From the NCBI GenBank assembly GCA_037447655.1, contig JBBHKE010000229.1, positions 109,629-173,628 of the forward strand: a stretch of DNA of 64,000 nt, written 5' to 3'. Shown one piece after another: positions 21,298 to 33,428 of the stretch. Under the pieces are notes generated by a model. The model had not been told where the DNA came from and did no database searches. It worked only from the letters and a program-made list of their open reading frames with translations. The translations under genes were made by a program, and so were the position numbers. How positions within the stretch are numbered: position 1 is the first letter of the stretch; every line of letters starts with the position of its first letter. Origin of the DNA: Zygnema cylindricum. Taxonomy: Eukaryota; Streptophyta; Zygnematophyceae; Zygnematales; Zygnemataceae.

Positions 21298-22481
21298 TGT
21301 TGATATTTGAGTATTTTCTAGGTCTTTATAGAAAAAGAGCAAAGGAGAAAAGAGCAAAGGCAGTTTGTCCCTGACTCCCTTCTACAAACCCCCACGTTTG
21401 TTGTAGTCACTGAAGGCTTGATAGGGAGCTAGAGCCATGGCTGCCTAATGCTCACTAGAGAGACATGGGGTGGATTAGATATATACTAAAAGATATTGAC
21501 GGATGCAAGAATTGAACCTTGTACCTGCCGTCCGTCATCTTCCGTTAGACGTTAGCTCTAAACCGTTAGGCCTAGGATAAATATTAGGATATATTGTATT
21601 TGATAAATATATAAATTGTTACATGTAGATTAATTCATTTAACGGCGAACAGATACTTAGTGCATAGATACAGTTTGATTTAGTACGCAGTCCGGTACGC
21701 GGACAGAACGGATACCGCACATTTGTTTCGATAGCGAAACAAATACTGCGCGTCGAATTTCAGCAGCTAGGATTATAGCCGGTTTTGATCGGACGGCCGC
21801 GATAGGCGCCACGATCACGAAAAAGGTACTTTTAGCGTTTTATGGTATTTGCCACGTCAGATGACACATGGCATGATAACATTGGATTACGAGAATTTCG
21901 GAGATTAGAGGAACTAATCCTGATTTGACACGTGTCGACATTTTTGCCATATCGTACAATGGCCGTACAAAAAGTACACCAACACCTGTACTTTTCTCTA
22001 AGACACAGTAATTTGATTGGTGCCGTACTTCAGTAGATAGAGTTTTAGAGAGGGAATAGGACTTAGAAAATTTTGGGTAAGTAGCTGCCTCTCCCAAGAG
22101 CACCTTGTATAAATGGCAAACTTTGGCCAGCCATAACTATCAATTTACTTGACCATTTTCAGTGATTATTTTTGCTACGGACTCACGGGAGTCCATGCTA
22201 CACAGGGGTGTAGTCGGTCAGAGTTTTTGTCTGCCAGGGTGGCTGCATTTATAAGGGAAAGTCAAAGTGGGTGAATGTGTCCAAATCTAATATTCTAACT
22301 TTGCATTCTGTGGTGGAACTGAGCACACAGAAAGTGTTATTTCACAAGGGTGAATCTATATTGGGATTGTGACTGTCAAGGGGTCAGTCAGTTGGTTTTA
22401 TATTAACTTGGAGTCGGCACTATCTAGATTAGCTTCTTTTGGATCTGCATACTCTGAGGGCCAATGGAGGTCTCAGAGTCA
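21298..22481 (+). repeat. Complete copia LTR (family 1), 1184 bp
   Basis: Starts TGTTGATATTTGAG after the polypurine tract and ends CAGAGTCA. Its length closely matches the 1187-bp LTR at 25856-27042. It contains the ATTTGTTTCG ... CGAAACAAAT inverted repeat (about 21720-21745), GTAC-rich repeats near 21960-21995, and an antisense tRNA-like segment (21505-21590, rc with TAACGGTTTAGAGC and GGTTCAATTCT). No primer-binding site follows, so it is a 3' LTR. Confidence 0.82.
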
Positions 22482-22660
22482 TTCTTCCGGCCGGGCACCG
22501 GAGAGATTCCTATCTTGGACTTCGCCTCCCCCCATGATGACAAAGGTCTTGAAAGAAGAAGAAACGAAAGTAAACTAAACTCGATTGCGTCAAGTGGGCT
22601 TTTAAAGTCAAAAAATCCTATCCCCTCTAATCCGAAGAAGACAGGTTGCTTTTCAGTACT
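22482..22660. other. Unassigned 179-bp spacer
   Basis: Lies between the copia LTR and segment B'. Its last ~27 bp (22633-22660) are an inverted copy of a stretch inside B' (about 23210-23240). I see no coding or repeat identity for the rest. Confidence 0.5.
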
Positions 22661-23838
22661 GTACTTATTCACGGGAAGTCTACAGCATTTGTTCCCTCAA
22701 AACCCACTGTTTCGATACAAGGAATAGGTAGTTTACTCCGGGGAGTTCATGCCAAAGCAAAAGAAACTACAAGCGAATACACAAATGCACTACCACGTGG
22801 ACACATAGAAAATAAATAGGAATGGCTGTTTCAGATTTAACAATATCACCTTGACCACATAAATAAAATATAAGAAGGAAAATATAAAAGATGGCGAAGC
22901 AAGCTTAACATACCCCCGACAATTTACGAGAACAAAGAGACAAGGGCGAAATCTCTCCCGATGGTAGTGTAAATAGGTATGGTACTCCTTCAACCCTCGG
23001 TGTCCGCAGTTCGGAACCGACCGGACTCTTCTCAATTTCAAGCAGCGAAAGATCCAAAAATCACCCAAAGGGACAATAGTGCCAACTACCAGCCCGAACT
23101 ATGATTTCCACAATGGACAGATCCAAAACAGAGATGGCAATAGAGTCAAACAAAATCAAAGATTCTTCCGAAAAAAAAGTTTGTTGGATTTTCTGAGGGT
23201 TTTCACAGGAGACAGTACTGAAAAGCAACCTGTCTCCTTCGGCCCCAAGCGCCTTATACATCAAAGTTTGTCCAAAATCAGGTCCAAAAGTCAAACCTAC
23301 GCTATTAGCCAATGAGCGACCAGCCACGGCAATCAAACTGACATAAGACAAAATAATGTGTACTACTCTTGGGGCAAAAAGTTGGACCTCTGACCACGGC
23401 TAGATCCGCGGCCGGAAGTTATTATTTCTTCCACAGTTTTTAAGACAAAGTACTAAAAAGACACGGAAGTGCCAAGCTTTGACTTAATGTAATTAATTAA
23501 CTACTGGTCAGCTGAATCTGAACTGAATTGCTACAGACAGCTAACAGCAAAATCTAGATTACAGTCCGGAAGTCTACGTGGCAATCCACAATGTACCCTC
23601 CACTAGGGCTGGTGGAAACTAGTACTATGTGACCGAACTGCGATCTTTCAGACGGTTGAACTTTGTCATCCGGCCTCCGTTAGGCACAAAACAAAGTGCG
23701 TCTGGTTCAGTAGAGGAAATACTTCCATCCTTCCGGCAGGTTGTGCGGGCTTCTCCGAAATCTGAGAATAGTACGGGTTGGAAGGGTACGGAAATCCTCG
23801 GTAATATAGAAGTGTGCCTGAAAAGCACTTGAGCTTGA
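22661..23838 (-). repeat. Segment B', second copy of the 1.1 kb gypsy-flank repeat
   Basis: Near-identical to 11624-12712 apart from a ~70-bp insertion (about 23660-23752) and point changes. It carries the same minus-strand frame (SYVSLIAVAGRSLANSVGL). It is flanked by a plus-strand copia LTR on one side and a truncated minus-strand copia LTR on the other. No LTR A copy is attached here, so B can move or be duplicated independently of A. Confidence 0.65.
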
Positions 23839-23990
23839 CATAGGCAGCCATGGCTCTAACTCCTCCTCCAGTCTTTAGTGACTGCAACAAGTGTGGGGAG
23901 TTGAGAGAAGAGTTAGAGGCAAGCTGTCAGTGTCTCCTTTTTGCCTTTTATTTCACAATCTCTAGACCTAGAAAATACTTGAATTCAACA
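23839..23990 (-). repeat. Truncated copia 3' LTR
   Basis: Minus strand starts TGTTGAATTCAAGTATTTTC and runs 152 bp to CTGCCTA, where segment B' begins. Matches the first part of the LTR at 27042. Confidence 0.8.
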
Positions 23991-24039
23991 CTTCCCTTTG
24001 TTTTCTAGTCTACTTTTCTTTCAACTCCCATCAAAAACG

Positions 24040-24496
24040 ACAAATACATATATATATTTTTTTCTTTTCTTTTTCCTTTTTCCTTCATGAAGCTTTAAGC
24101 GAATACCTTTATATTTAAGAAAGTGTATTAGATGATCCGAAATAATTTCATCTTGTTCATCATACATTTTATTTTGCATGCGACTTTTCATAAATCCGAG
24201 CAAAGATTTTTTGCACCTCCTCATTTTTCATCGTAGCAAAATCCAGTATCCCTTTTGCATTTCCAACAGTCAGCCCCATCCCCAATCTGCAACATACACC
24301 CGAATGATAACCCTTTTACATGCACATCTTCATAAGCGACATTACACCAAGGAGTGATGTCAAATCCACCCCCCCCCAAATTTTCCCAAAAGCCACTAGT
24401 CCCCACTAAGTTCCTCATAAGATCTACATCTTCCTTACTCAAATTTTTACCCATGATAATTACCCCATTTTCTGAACTTTCCTCATTCTCTCCCAT
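24040..24496 (-). pseudogene. Copia RNase H remnant in the gag-only element
   Basis: Reads GVIIMGKNLSKEDVDLMRN, then a jump to FDITPWCNVAYEDVHVKG and MLQIGDGADCWKCKRD, matching RNase H DITTWSDASYGD and VLYVGDGACCWSSK. The stretch between (about 80 codons in the parent) is deleted. The equivalent of LSFVREK is seen near 24110. It cannot encode an enzyme but marks the deletion junction of this subfamily. Confidence 0.7.
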
Positions 24497-24703
24497 GAAA
24501 TTATTTCCACTATCACTTCCTATTTTTATTCCTAAAAATATATTTCTCCTCCCCTAAACCTTTCATTCAATATTCTTCTTCTCCCCTATCCTTGTAATCC
24601 GTTGAAGTTCCCCTTTCCGACCTGTTTCCTATTTCCAAAATATCTATGAAACTATCCTCAATATTTTGAACTCCCTCAAGTTTCTCATCTCTCTTTAATT
24701 CCC

Positions 24704-25801
24704 TTATACCTCCAAAAGCACACTGTTGCTTTCGTGGAATATCTTTGTGCTTTTATCTCTTCCCCATATTACCGATGTGGAGAAGCTCCTAAATATTTTC
24801 ACCCTCTTTCCCTCTTCCCCTTGTTCCTCCTCATCCACATTCCAACTTCTAAGTTCTTCCAAACTAGAGCATTCCTCCATATAGTGACCCCGTTCCCTAC
24901 AAAAGAAGCACAACCCTCTTTTCGAAGCTCCCTTTTCTTTTCCTCTCCCTCTCTTTCCACCAAAGTTCTGTATGGGTTTACCTTTGTCTTTCTTCCTCTC
25001 ATCATGCTTCCACTCGTCACCGTCATTCCTCTCATCACGCTTCCGCTCGTCACCACCTGTTGTTAGTGCATTCACCCTGTCACTTCCCCTACGAAGTTCC
25101 AAAGTGCTTTTCCTCACAAGAATTATCCCCATGGTATTGCTCCAAGTCCACGAGGAGCCATCCATTTCCTGCATACGGTTAATGATGTTTTCGTACTCAT
25201 CTGTGAGTTTCATGATTAGTGTGTTAATCTTTCTCTCCTCAAATTCTACATATCCTGCACTAGCAAGCTCAACATATAGCGTAGCAATATCATTGCAAAA
25301 CTCTATCATGCTACCGCCTTTATAAACATAGGCATCTATTTCTTGTTTTACTAATTGATGCCTCTGTATAGTCTCACTCTTATAAATCTGACATAGTGTT
25401 TCCCAAATTTACGAGAACTTGGTTAGATTCAAAAGAGTGATAGCTATGGACTTAGACATATATCTAAGTATGAGATGTTTTGCTTTAGGGTTTTTATGCT
25501 CCCAAATTCTATTTTTAGTTTCTTCAGTTTTAGTTATAACCCCTACAAGTGGGACCGTTGCCGAGAGCCTAGCTCCCCTCACCATAGGTGTTCCTTTTCC
25601 TTTCTCTATTTTTCCCCCTTCCATGGCAATGATTTTCCCTTCACCTTCCTTTGCAACTGAAATCCGGTTGGTTTTCTGGGAAGCCCCAGATGAATCTCCA
25701 TAGTGAGTTCCACCAAAGTCCGGTGGCGAACACCTCACTTGTTCTGAAACAATTCCCCATAAGTGTTTTTCGTAAAGCAATCCCTCCATCGTAATTCCCA
25801 A
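24704..25801 (-). pseudogene. Copia gag with intact zinc knuckle, one frameshift
   Basis: The first frame (25801-25409) covers the N-terminus and the start of the capsid (RIWEHKNPKAKHLILRYM). The second (25309-24704) has the capsid segment LIMKLTDEYENIINRMQEM and the nucleocapsid knuckle CFFCRERGHYMEEC, an intact CX2CX4HX4C. An indel or frame break lies between 25409 and 25309. An Arg/Asp/Glu-rich repeat region precedes the knuckle. Gag without Pol is typical of elements mobilised in trans by autonomous relatives. The frame begins 40 bp after the primer-binding site. Confidence 0.78.
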
Positions 25802-25840
25802 TAATTAAAGTTTGTTCCATCAAACATTGGCACCCTAGAT

Positions 25841-25855
25841 GGTGGGCCCATAACC
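25841..25855 (-). promoter_or_regulatory. Primer-binding site, half-tRNA-iMet type
   Basis: Minus strand GGTTATGGGCCCACC abuts the LTR end TTTCA. It complements the initiator tRNA-Met anticodon region. See the equivalent site at 7011. Confidence 0.8.
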
Positions 25856-27042
25856 TGAAACTCTTAGACCTCCATTGGTCCTCAAAGTAGGCAGCTCACA
25901 AGAAGTTTATCTAAGTAGTGCCGACTCCAAGTTTATATAAACCTAAATGATTTACCGTTTGACAATCAGAACCACATTATAGCTTCACCCGTGGGAAATA
26001 AGACTTTTTGTGTGCTCAGTTCCACCACAAAACTGCAAAGTTAGAATATGACTTTTGGACCGATTCACCCACTTTGACTTTCCCTTAGATATGCAGCCAC
26101 CCTGGCAGGCATAAACTCAGACCACTACACCCGTGTGTAGCTTAGACTCCCTTGAGTCCGCGGAAAAAAATAATCTCTCAATTTGCTCCCTTGAGCAGTA
26201 AGTTATAGAGGGTCAAAGTTGACCTTTTGTACAGGAGCTCTCTCGGAGAGAGGCGGCTACCTACTAAATTTTCTAAGTCCTATCTCTCTCTAAACTCTAT
26301 CTATTGACGTACGGCACCAATCACATTACTGTGTCGTACAGAAAAGTACTGGTGCTGGTGTAATTTTTGTACGACCATCGTACAACATGGCTGAAATGCC
26401 AACACATGTTATATCTGGATTTGTTCCTGTAATCTCTGGAGTTGCCGCAATCCAATGTTGACGCGCCACATGTCCCTTGACGTGGCGAAGACCGTAAAAC
26501 GCCAAAAGTATATATTCCGCGATCGCGGCGCCTATCGTGGCTGTCTGATCAAAACCGGATATATTTCTAGCCATTGAAAATAGACGCGCGGTATTTGTTT
26601 CGCGGTCAAAACAAATGCGCGGTATTGGTTTCATACAATACATAAAACCGTACTCCGTACTATCTAAAACTGTATCCATGCACTACGAATCTATTTCTCG
26701 TTAAACGAACTAGTCTGTGTGTAAATATTTATATGTTTGTCAAACTCCATGTACATTAGCACTGGTCCTAGACTTATAAGATAAAGCTAACTGTCAATCT
26801 GAAGGACGGCAGGTACCAGGATTAAATTTTGGGTTCTTCAAACCTTTTGTAACTCTATCAAGATTGGCCTTCCTGTCCTCTTTGGACAGCTTAGGCAGCC
26901 ATGGCTCTAACTCCTCCTCGAGTCTTTAGTGACTGCGACAAGTGTGGGGAGTTGAGAGAAGAGTTAGAGGCAGGCTGCCAGTGTCTCCTTTTTGCCTTTA
27001 ATTTTAGAATCTCTAGACCTAGAAAATACTTGAATTTCAACA
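25856..27042 (-). repeat. Complete copia 5' LTR (family 1), 1187 bp
   Basis: Minus strand starts TGTTGAAATTCAAG and ends AAGAGTTTCA just before the primer-binding site. Contains the ATTTGTTTCG-type inverted repeat (about 26588-26616) and the antisense tRNA-like block near 26790-26830. Confidence 0.85.
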
Positions 27043-29600
27043 TCCCTCGGTTGACCTCACCAATCAAAAAACCTTAAAAGTAGCATAGATTCGTCAAAAG
27101 TGGCGGAAAGTGTGTATATATCATGTTTTAAAGCAGGCTTAGTTTGTGAAAGTGGCGCAAATTTTGTTGATGTGAGAAGCGTATGTTAGTCTATTTTTTC
27201 ATTTTCGAAGTGTTTGTGATGTGTGTGTGTTGATGATCAAATCACCGTATGGTTGTTGTTCCCATGTAAAATGTGAAGGTAGTCTATAGATAAAATGCTT
27301 ATTGTAAAATTAATCAATGAACATATAAACGTACGATGGTTGTACACTTTGTTAAGGGCAACTGAAAGCGTGATAAAACATGAAACTAAAAGTGAAGAAT
27401 AAATATTCAAAAATGATTGTTGTACACTTTGTTAAGGGCAAGTGAAAGCGTGATAAAACATGAAACGAAAAGTGAAGAATGAATATTCAAAATGGTTGTT
27501 GTTCCCATGTAAACTGTAGGGATACAGTTTATATATAATTCATGTTGTAAAATTTATCATTAAACACGTAAAATTATGATTGTTATATACTTTGTTTAGG
27601 GCAAAAGAAAGCGTGATAAATTAGGAAACTAAAAGTGAAGTATGAATGTTAAAAACATTAGTACGCTTACTTGAGCTGTATAAGAACCGAGAGAGTTTGC
27701 AAACACAAAAAACGTTGGATCTGCTCAACTCTCGAGTATAGATACGTGGGTGCCATTCGGGCTCAATTGATGCCTCAACCTACATGTGATGAAATAAAAT
27801 TATATGTAGGTAACGTGATCAAATCACCTAGGGTTGTTGTTCCCATGTGGAGTGTAGAGCAACTATTTATGTATAATGCATCCAAATCACGTGTTATGGT
27901 TTGCCTTTTTTTTCCACCATACAAATGGTGACTAAACGTTTTACACAAGATTTTAACATTAGAAAATGCATTCAAATTAGATCTAAATTTGTGACATGGG
28001 AGTTTGTGCCATTAATTTAGGAAACAAGTTAAGAAGAATAGAAAAAATTAGTCGTTTCACGTTTTTGGGAATCCTTCTTAAAAGTAGGTAACCTTTATCG
28101 CACAAGCTACTTTATATGTATTAACTGGTACCTACCTGTCTTAATAACATAACAACTTACATTTTTTGTCGACCTGGACATAAAATTAGAATAAAAAGTG
28201 ACCCGTTTTCATCAATATGAGTTTATTACGTCGAAATTTACATAGGATTTCTAAATTCACGGAAATATCGTATATTTACAAAATGTAGTGTATGTTTGTT
28301 ATGTAGTGCGTTCATGTTTGCCGTTTCGGCCTGAACCGTGGAAGGCCCCCAAAATTTTTTGTTCATTTCGGCGTATCACAACCACGTTGCTATTCTGATG
28401 GAAATTCAAAAAGACGTGTCATCTATAATTCAACTTAGGGTTTGAATGACAAATCGGTTGCTTCTACTATTAAGAACGGTTTGGTACATATTTGTTATTG
28501 TCCATGACTTTGTTTTGGTTTTGAGGTTCCTTGCATGGAGTTTGGTATGTGTAGTCGCGTTCTCTCCTTATCAAAAATTTAATTTGAACAACTTGAAATT
28601 TTTGAGATCATTCACTAATGGTAGTTAGTCTTATGTGTGTTTATTCGCCTTAAATTTTTCTAGGCCCAAAATAGCGTTGATAACAATATTTGTTTATTTG
28701 GACTGATAAGTTTCTTACACTAATGGCGATTTGATGTGTAAGATTGATTGGACTTCTTTACGCCCAGAAAAAATATTGGTCGCACTTTGGAAATTTTTGT
28801 TTTACTAAAAATCATAGATTCGTACTATGCGCACGCATGACACACCCAAAAATTAATGAATACGCGCACAAAAAAAAAATCATAAGTTTATCAAATGCGT
28901 TGACCGAATTGGACTTTATAAAAAAATAAAAAATAGAAAAATTCCAATCAAAAGTAATACTACAACTTAGGGTATGTGCCCATGTATCAAATTACCGGGT
29001 TTTTTAGCAGTACGAGGGAGAGTACTCACTAATTTTTTCATTGCCGGTCACGCTTATGTGCCGAAAAAAAATTGCACTTAATCAAATTTAACTCAAAATT
29101 TTTTTTTTCGTATTAGATCTGCTCATTATTTCGTACAATTGTACAAAATAACTCTTAGATAAAGGCGTCGACAGGGGAAATTGAGTGTGTTCCATAGAAA
29201 AGCATACTCAGATTTGATTCAAGTCACAAAGACGAGGGAAAATAGCGAGAACATGTTCAAGCGTCAAATATGTGAACACATACTATGGCAGCTACAACAT
29301 GGAAATGTGTATTAAAATTAGTGTTGGGTGTATAAATTAGCGTTAATTTTTGTTGCCGTTAAGCACTTTAACCCAAAATAGAGTTAGAAATATTGATTTT
29401 CTCTTTACACAAATTGTTTCTTAACTCTAATAGCGATTCACGTTGTACTTTCAACCCTCCTGTTTTTTTTCTACAATTTATTGGTACAATTCATCCGTAC
29501 ACGAAAAGTATACGAATTTTAAGAAAAGTTCAAAAAGTTTAAAAGCATTTTCGTAAAGAAGTCAAAATCAGTACGAATATAAACTCAATGCTAAAATTAA
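27043..29600. other. Gene-free AT-rich stretch with dispersed and tandem repeats
   Basis: No protein-coding signal seen. A repeat with the phrases GATCAAATCACC, GTTGTTCCCATGT and TTTGTTAAGGGCAA...AAAGCGTGATAAA recurs at about 27230-27410, 27415-27500, 27500-27640 and 27800-27870, and again at 41590-41759. Near 29331-29445 is a possible degenerate mariner-like MITE ending AATAGCGATTCACG. Confidence 0.6.
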
Positions 29601-29619
29601 AGTGAGAATGTACAACATA

Positions 29620-31540
29620 GGTATAGCCCATACCAGTCGACATGACGTCCGTCAACTGCACAGATGACACGTAGCGGCACAAGTTCCCAAAAAAGAACAA
29701 GGGACCGTCAAACGCGTCATAACGCATTCCGCTTGAAAAGTTCGCTCAAACAAATGAAAGTGTCCTTTCTGTACGGCCGGGCTTCTCATGTCGGTGGAAC
29801 TCAGTTCTTGGTTGGGGCGACTGTGGAAGTACAGTATTACGAGTGTCCTTTGTAAGTACGGCACTAGGCCTGGATGTGTTGTACGGAGATGCTACAGTGC
29901 TGTTGGAGTTACATTGGTAGAAACAAAAATCATTTGTAGAAAAGTCAAAACGTACAGTACAGTTCTGTAAATTTCAACCCGCGATTCACGCAGAATACCT
30001 ATGATTACACTGTATCTGCACAGCTGGAAAAGTACAAACTGAGTTAAGGTAACCGCGCAGTTTCTCCGACAAGAAACCACCCGCCGCGCGATATTGAAAA
30101 CTCTGCTGCGCGCAAATATCGGTGCGTATCGGGACGATGTCGACGTGGAGAATGCTCTCACATGGAAAAAGGGAGGATATACGACACAAGCGTAGCCCAT
30201 AGTCAATTTGGCGGCCCATCGATTGTACGGATAACACGTAGAGGCACAAGTCATCCACAAGGAGAAAGGACCGTCACGTATCACAACACATTCCGGTTGG
30301 AAAGTTCGCTCAAATAAATGGAAGCGTCCTTTCTGTATGGCCGGCTGCTAATGTCGGTGGAACTCAGATATTTTTTAGGGCTAATTATGGGAGGACTGTA
30401 GAAGTACCGCGGATGGACTCTGGCCATGCAGCACTGTGTAAGGAATGTCATGTACGGACACGCTGTTGTTCACGTCATATTGATACAATTTTTACAATCC
30501 TCCGTGGCAAATTGATACCGTACATTGATCCCGAGATCCGCTCATCATCACCTGCACAGCTGGAAAAGTACAAACAGATAGTAAGCTACACCGCCAATCG
30601 TTATTAGCGTTGTGTACGCTAATTCCGTCCCGCTTTTTTTTATTTTTATTCTCCATTAGTGTAGTTCATTCTATTTTTTATTTATTCTATTTAGGGTTAT
30701 TTTCTGTACGTTGTCTCTTAAATAGAGTGGTGTACGGTCAGTGTCAGACCGTACATAAATGTACCTTTTTAAGTTAAAAAGTACAATAAATTAGTTTTAG
30801 TAACCGCCGACGCATGAGAACGTGCGTTCTAAAAAGGAAAAAAAACCAGGTCGTTAAAAATCCCGCTCGCACATATTCGTCCGACAGCCGCGTTTCGACC
30901 GTGTGAATGTACAATTTGTGTACAGTTTGTCAGATTTTGTACGGATACCTATATTAGTGCAAGCATGTTTGCGACCGACATTTTTTTTTTCAAAGATCCA
31001 AATTATCATAACCAAACAATTAGAATGTATGATTTTTTCCAAAATTTCCAAATTCTTAAATAGCGTACACCACGGTAATTATTTTTATACGCTAAAAAAA
31101 CTTACACGCTAATAACGATTGGCGGTGTACAGTACAGTAGTCGCCCAAATAATACGACAAGGAACCATTCCCCAAGCGACTAAATCTTGACCTTCCGATC
31201 TTCGCAGGGACTCTCGGAAATGTCGCGTAAGCGGCATAAGTATTCTGGCAGTCGGACAATCTGCGGTCTCTAAAGTACGACGGCGCTCGAAGAATGCCGA
31301 CGACTGCGCAGACGACACGTGGCGACGTAAGTCATGCAAAAGAGAAAGGGCTGCGACGCGTCAAAACACATTCCGTTTAGAAAGTTCGCTCAAATAAATG
31401 TAAGCGTCCTTTTTCCCGACGGCCGGCTGTTCATGTCGGCTGAAAGGCTGGTTTTACGGGCTAATAAGGACGGACTGCGAAAAAACTGCGATGTACTTGA
31501 TAAACTGATAAGTACAAGACCGGGATGAGGACTGTACGGA
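29620..31540. repeat. Tandem repeat of about 560 bp, three units, one split by a MITE
   Basis: The phrase GACACGTAGCGGCACAAG ... CATTCCG ... GAAAAGTTCGCTCAAA ... GTCCTTTCTGTACGGCCGG occurs at about 29665-29785, 30230-30345 and 31310-31430. Unit 1 to 2 is ~565 bp; unit 2 to 3 is ~1100 bp, of which 541 bp is the inserted MITE plus its TA, leaving ~560 bp. CTGCACAGCTGGAAAAGTAC also repeats at 30015 and 30551. It lies just upstream of the Root_cap gene. Confidence 0.7.
30589..31127. mobile_element. Mariner-like MITE (539 bp, TA target duplication)
   Basis: Perfect terminal inverted repeats of about 22 bp (left CACCGCCAATCGTTATTAGC, right its complement) flanked by TA at 30587-30588 and 31128-31129. 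No transposase inside. Interior is shared, inverted, with 42932-43484. Confidence 0.85.
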
Positions 31541-32087
31541 TGATGGATGAAGTACAGAATCTCTACAGTACAGTACTGTAGTTCCCGTAGGCAGCGCCTC
31601 GCGCAAGTTGCGGATGCTCCACAAATACGCCGCATGGCGAGAAGGTCATCGGCTCCGGCGGACTGTCGAGTCATCAGGCGAATTCTTCCCGTGCGATCCT
31701 CTTTGCAGCCGCCACCCGGAAATGTCCACGTGCATTATTTGTAAGGTGCTACATTACTGTACTGGTCGCGGGTACAAGATTGGTGTCGGGTACACTGCGG
31801 AAGCCGCCGACAGAATGATTCGGCGATATATCCGGTGGTTTGTACAGTTTCATATTATAAATCCGTCCGTACAAGTGAATCTATTACATCGGAATGACGT
31901 CGAAACTGTACCCTTCACCCATTCGGAAAATAAAGTTGTGCCTCCAGCTGTACCGACGCCGTTCAGTTCACATAGAAATCTGCGACTTTTGACTTAAAAA
32001 TGTCCACGCGTCTCCAAATTGCTCTCTACAGTAGATTGCCGCCCTCGCTTTCCGGAGCCCTTCCCGAGCCTTCATCCCAAACCTGCG

Positions 32088-32160
32088 ACGTCACACCAAA
32101 CCTGTCACGTCACACTAACTCAACTTGTCGCCGCACTCTCTTCCCGACTCCTATATAAAC
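32088..32160 (+). promoter_or_regulatory. Putative core promoter of the Root_cap gene
   Basis: A TATA box CTATATAAAC sits at 32151-32160, about 196 bp before the ATG. Just upstream are two ACGTCA-type motifs in a direct repeat (GACGTCACACC at about 32088 and CACGTCACACT at about 32106), the core of bZIP-binding CRE/as-1-like sites. Factor identity is inference. Confidence 0.55.
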
Positions 32161-32983
32161 TAAACACTCGCCACTCTTCCAAGTCATCCGCTCACTCCCA
32201 CTCGCTCCTCCTCTCTCGCATACCTCTCTCTCCCCATCCCACTCTCAGAAAGCTCGTCTACTCACCAACAAAAGCTGCACATTGTCTTAGAAAAAACCCC
32301 ATTTCGAAATTTTTTGCCCAGAAGAAAAAATCCTTTTCCTCTTCTCCTCTAAACTATGGCTCTGAATACGAATATTCTTTTCCGACTTTCCATACTTGTT
32401 TGTCTCGTAGCGTGTGCGAGTCCTACATTTGGCTGTACTCAAGCCGGTACGGCCGCATGTCCCACTTCTTCTTACGTGTGCAATAGTACGGTCGGCATTC
32501 CGGGCCGCATTTTTGAAACCAGGACATACATCGTCGCCAAATTCTTTCTCGATCCGAGAGACTCTTCGCAGATCACCTCCGACACGCAATGCAAGGAGCT
32601 TTGTCAACAATACGTCACCTGCCTCTACTGGAACCATTTGCAAAGCTCGACTAACGGTATGTGAATGACTTAACTTTGTTTTGGAACAATTTGTTTGCTT
32701 TTCATATTTCTTCTTAATTGCTTCTTGCTGAAAGGAATGGATTTTTTTTGAAGTAATAAAAATCTCAGCTCAGGTAATGAACTGAAGTAATGAACAAAGG
32801 TGGCGAAAATGGAGTCCTTGGTGGCCAGTTTTTTTTGGGTTTGTGCATCAACTACTCTTTGTTGATTTGAGGATTTGGAAAATAGTAGTTATTTAACTCC
32901 TCCTTCCCTCGTTTCCTCCTTCCCTCTCCCTTTTCCTCTCCATTCCCTCCCCAGGCACCTGCACCCTCTTGAAGGGCAGCGCC

Positions 32984-33428
32984 TGTTACAGGACATTTAG
33001 CGTAGGATATTTTTTGTCGTGTTCGTACGTTTTCTTACGTCGGTCAAGTCTTGTTGACCGACTTGTCCGCACGTCTCACTTTTTGGTCCTGTCCGTACTT
33101 CCATACGTCGGTCCAGTCAATTGTACTTTTTCGTTACATACGTCGGTCTAGTCCTTTACGTAGAAGTCTTTTGACCGTCGGTCCAGTCTTTTAGCCGACG
33201 GTCCAGTCTTTGTCTTACATACATTTGTTAGAATCTAGACTAGGATTCCTTTGTTACAGCGCACCGTAGAGCACTTAGACTCCACAGTAATTAGCATTGT
33301 ATATTTTGTATATAAGTGACTCTTCTCACTTAATGAAATCATCCCAAATACAAATCAATTCCTCTCTCAAATGCATTGATCTTTCTCTTGTGTACAATTT
33401 CATGGCTTCCGCCAATCCACCTCCAATA
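32984..33428 (+). repeat. 5' LTR of the family-2 copia element
   Basis: Starts TGTTACAGGACATTTAGC. Holds at least five copies of a CGTCGGTCCAGTC-like motif (33040-33205), then a TATA box (TATATAAG, 33309-33316). The gag ATG (33402) lies inside the LTR. Confidence 0.9.

Larger units (their letters stand above)
23839..27042 (-). mobile_element. Gag-only, non-autonomous copia derivative (minus strand)
   Basis: On the minus strand: full 5' LTR (27042-25856), half-tRNA primer-binding site (25855-25841), gag (25801-24704), a short RNase H remnant (24496-24040), polypurine tract (24000-23991) and a 3' LTR cut off after 152 bp (23990-23839). The interior is only about 1.87 kb because protease, integrase and RT are deleted. 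The visible 3' LTR stretch differs from the 5' LTR at roughly nine positions, so the copy is not recent. Confidence 0.8.

Noticed and set aside
32287-32643. 118-residue minus-strand frame opposite Root_cap exon 1
   Set aside because: Antisense shadow; exon 1 has a signal peptide, a Cys pattern and a consistent splice donor on the plus strand.
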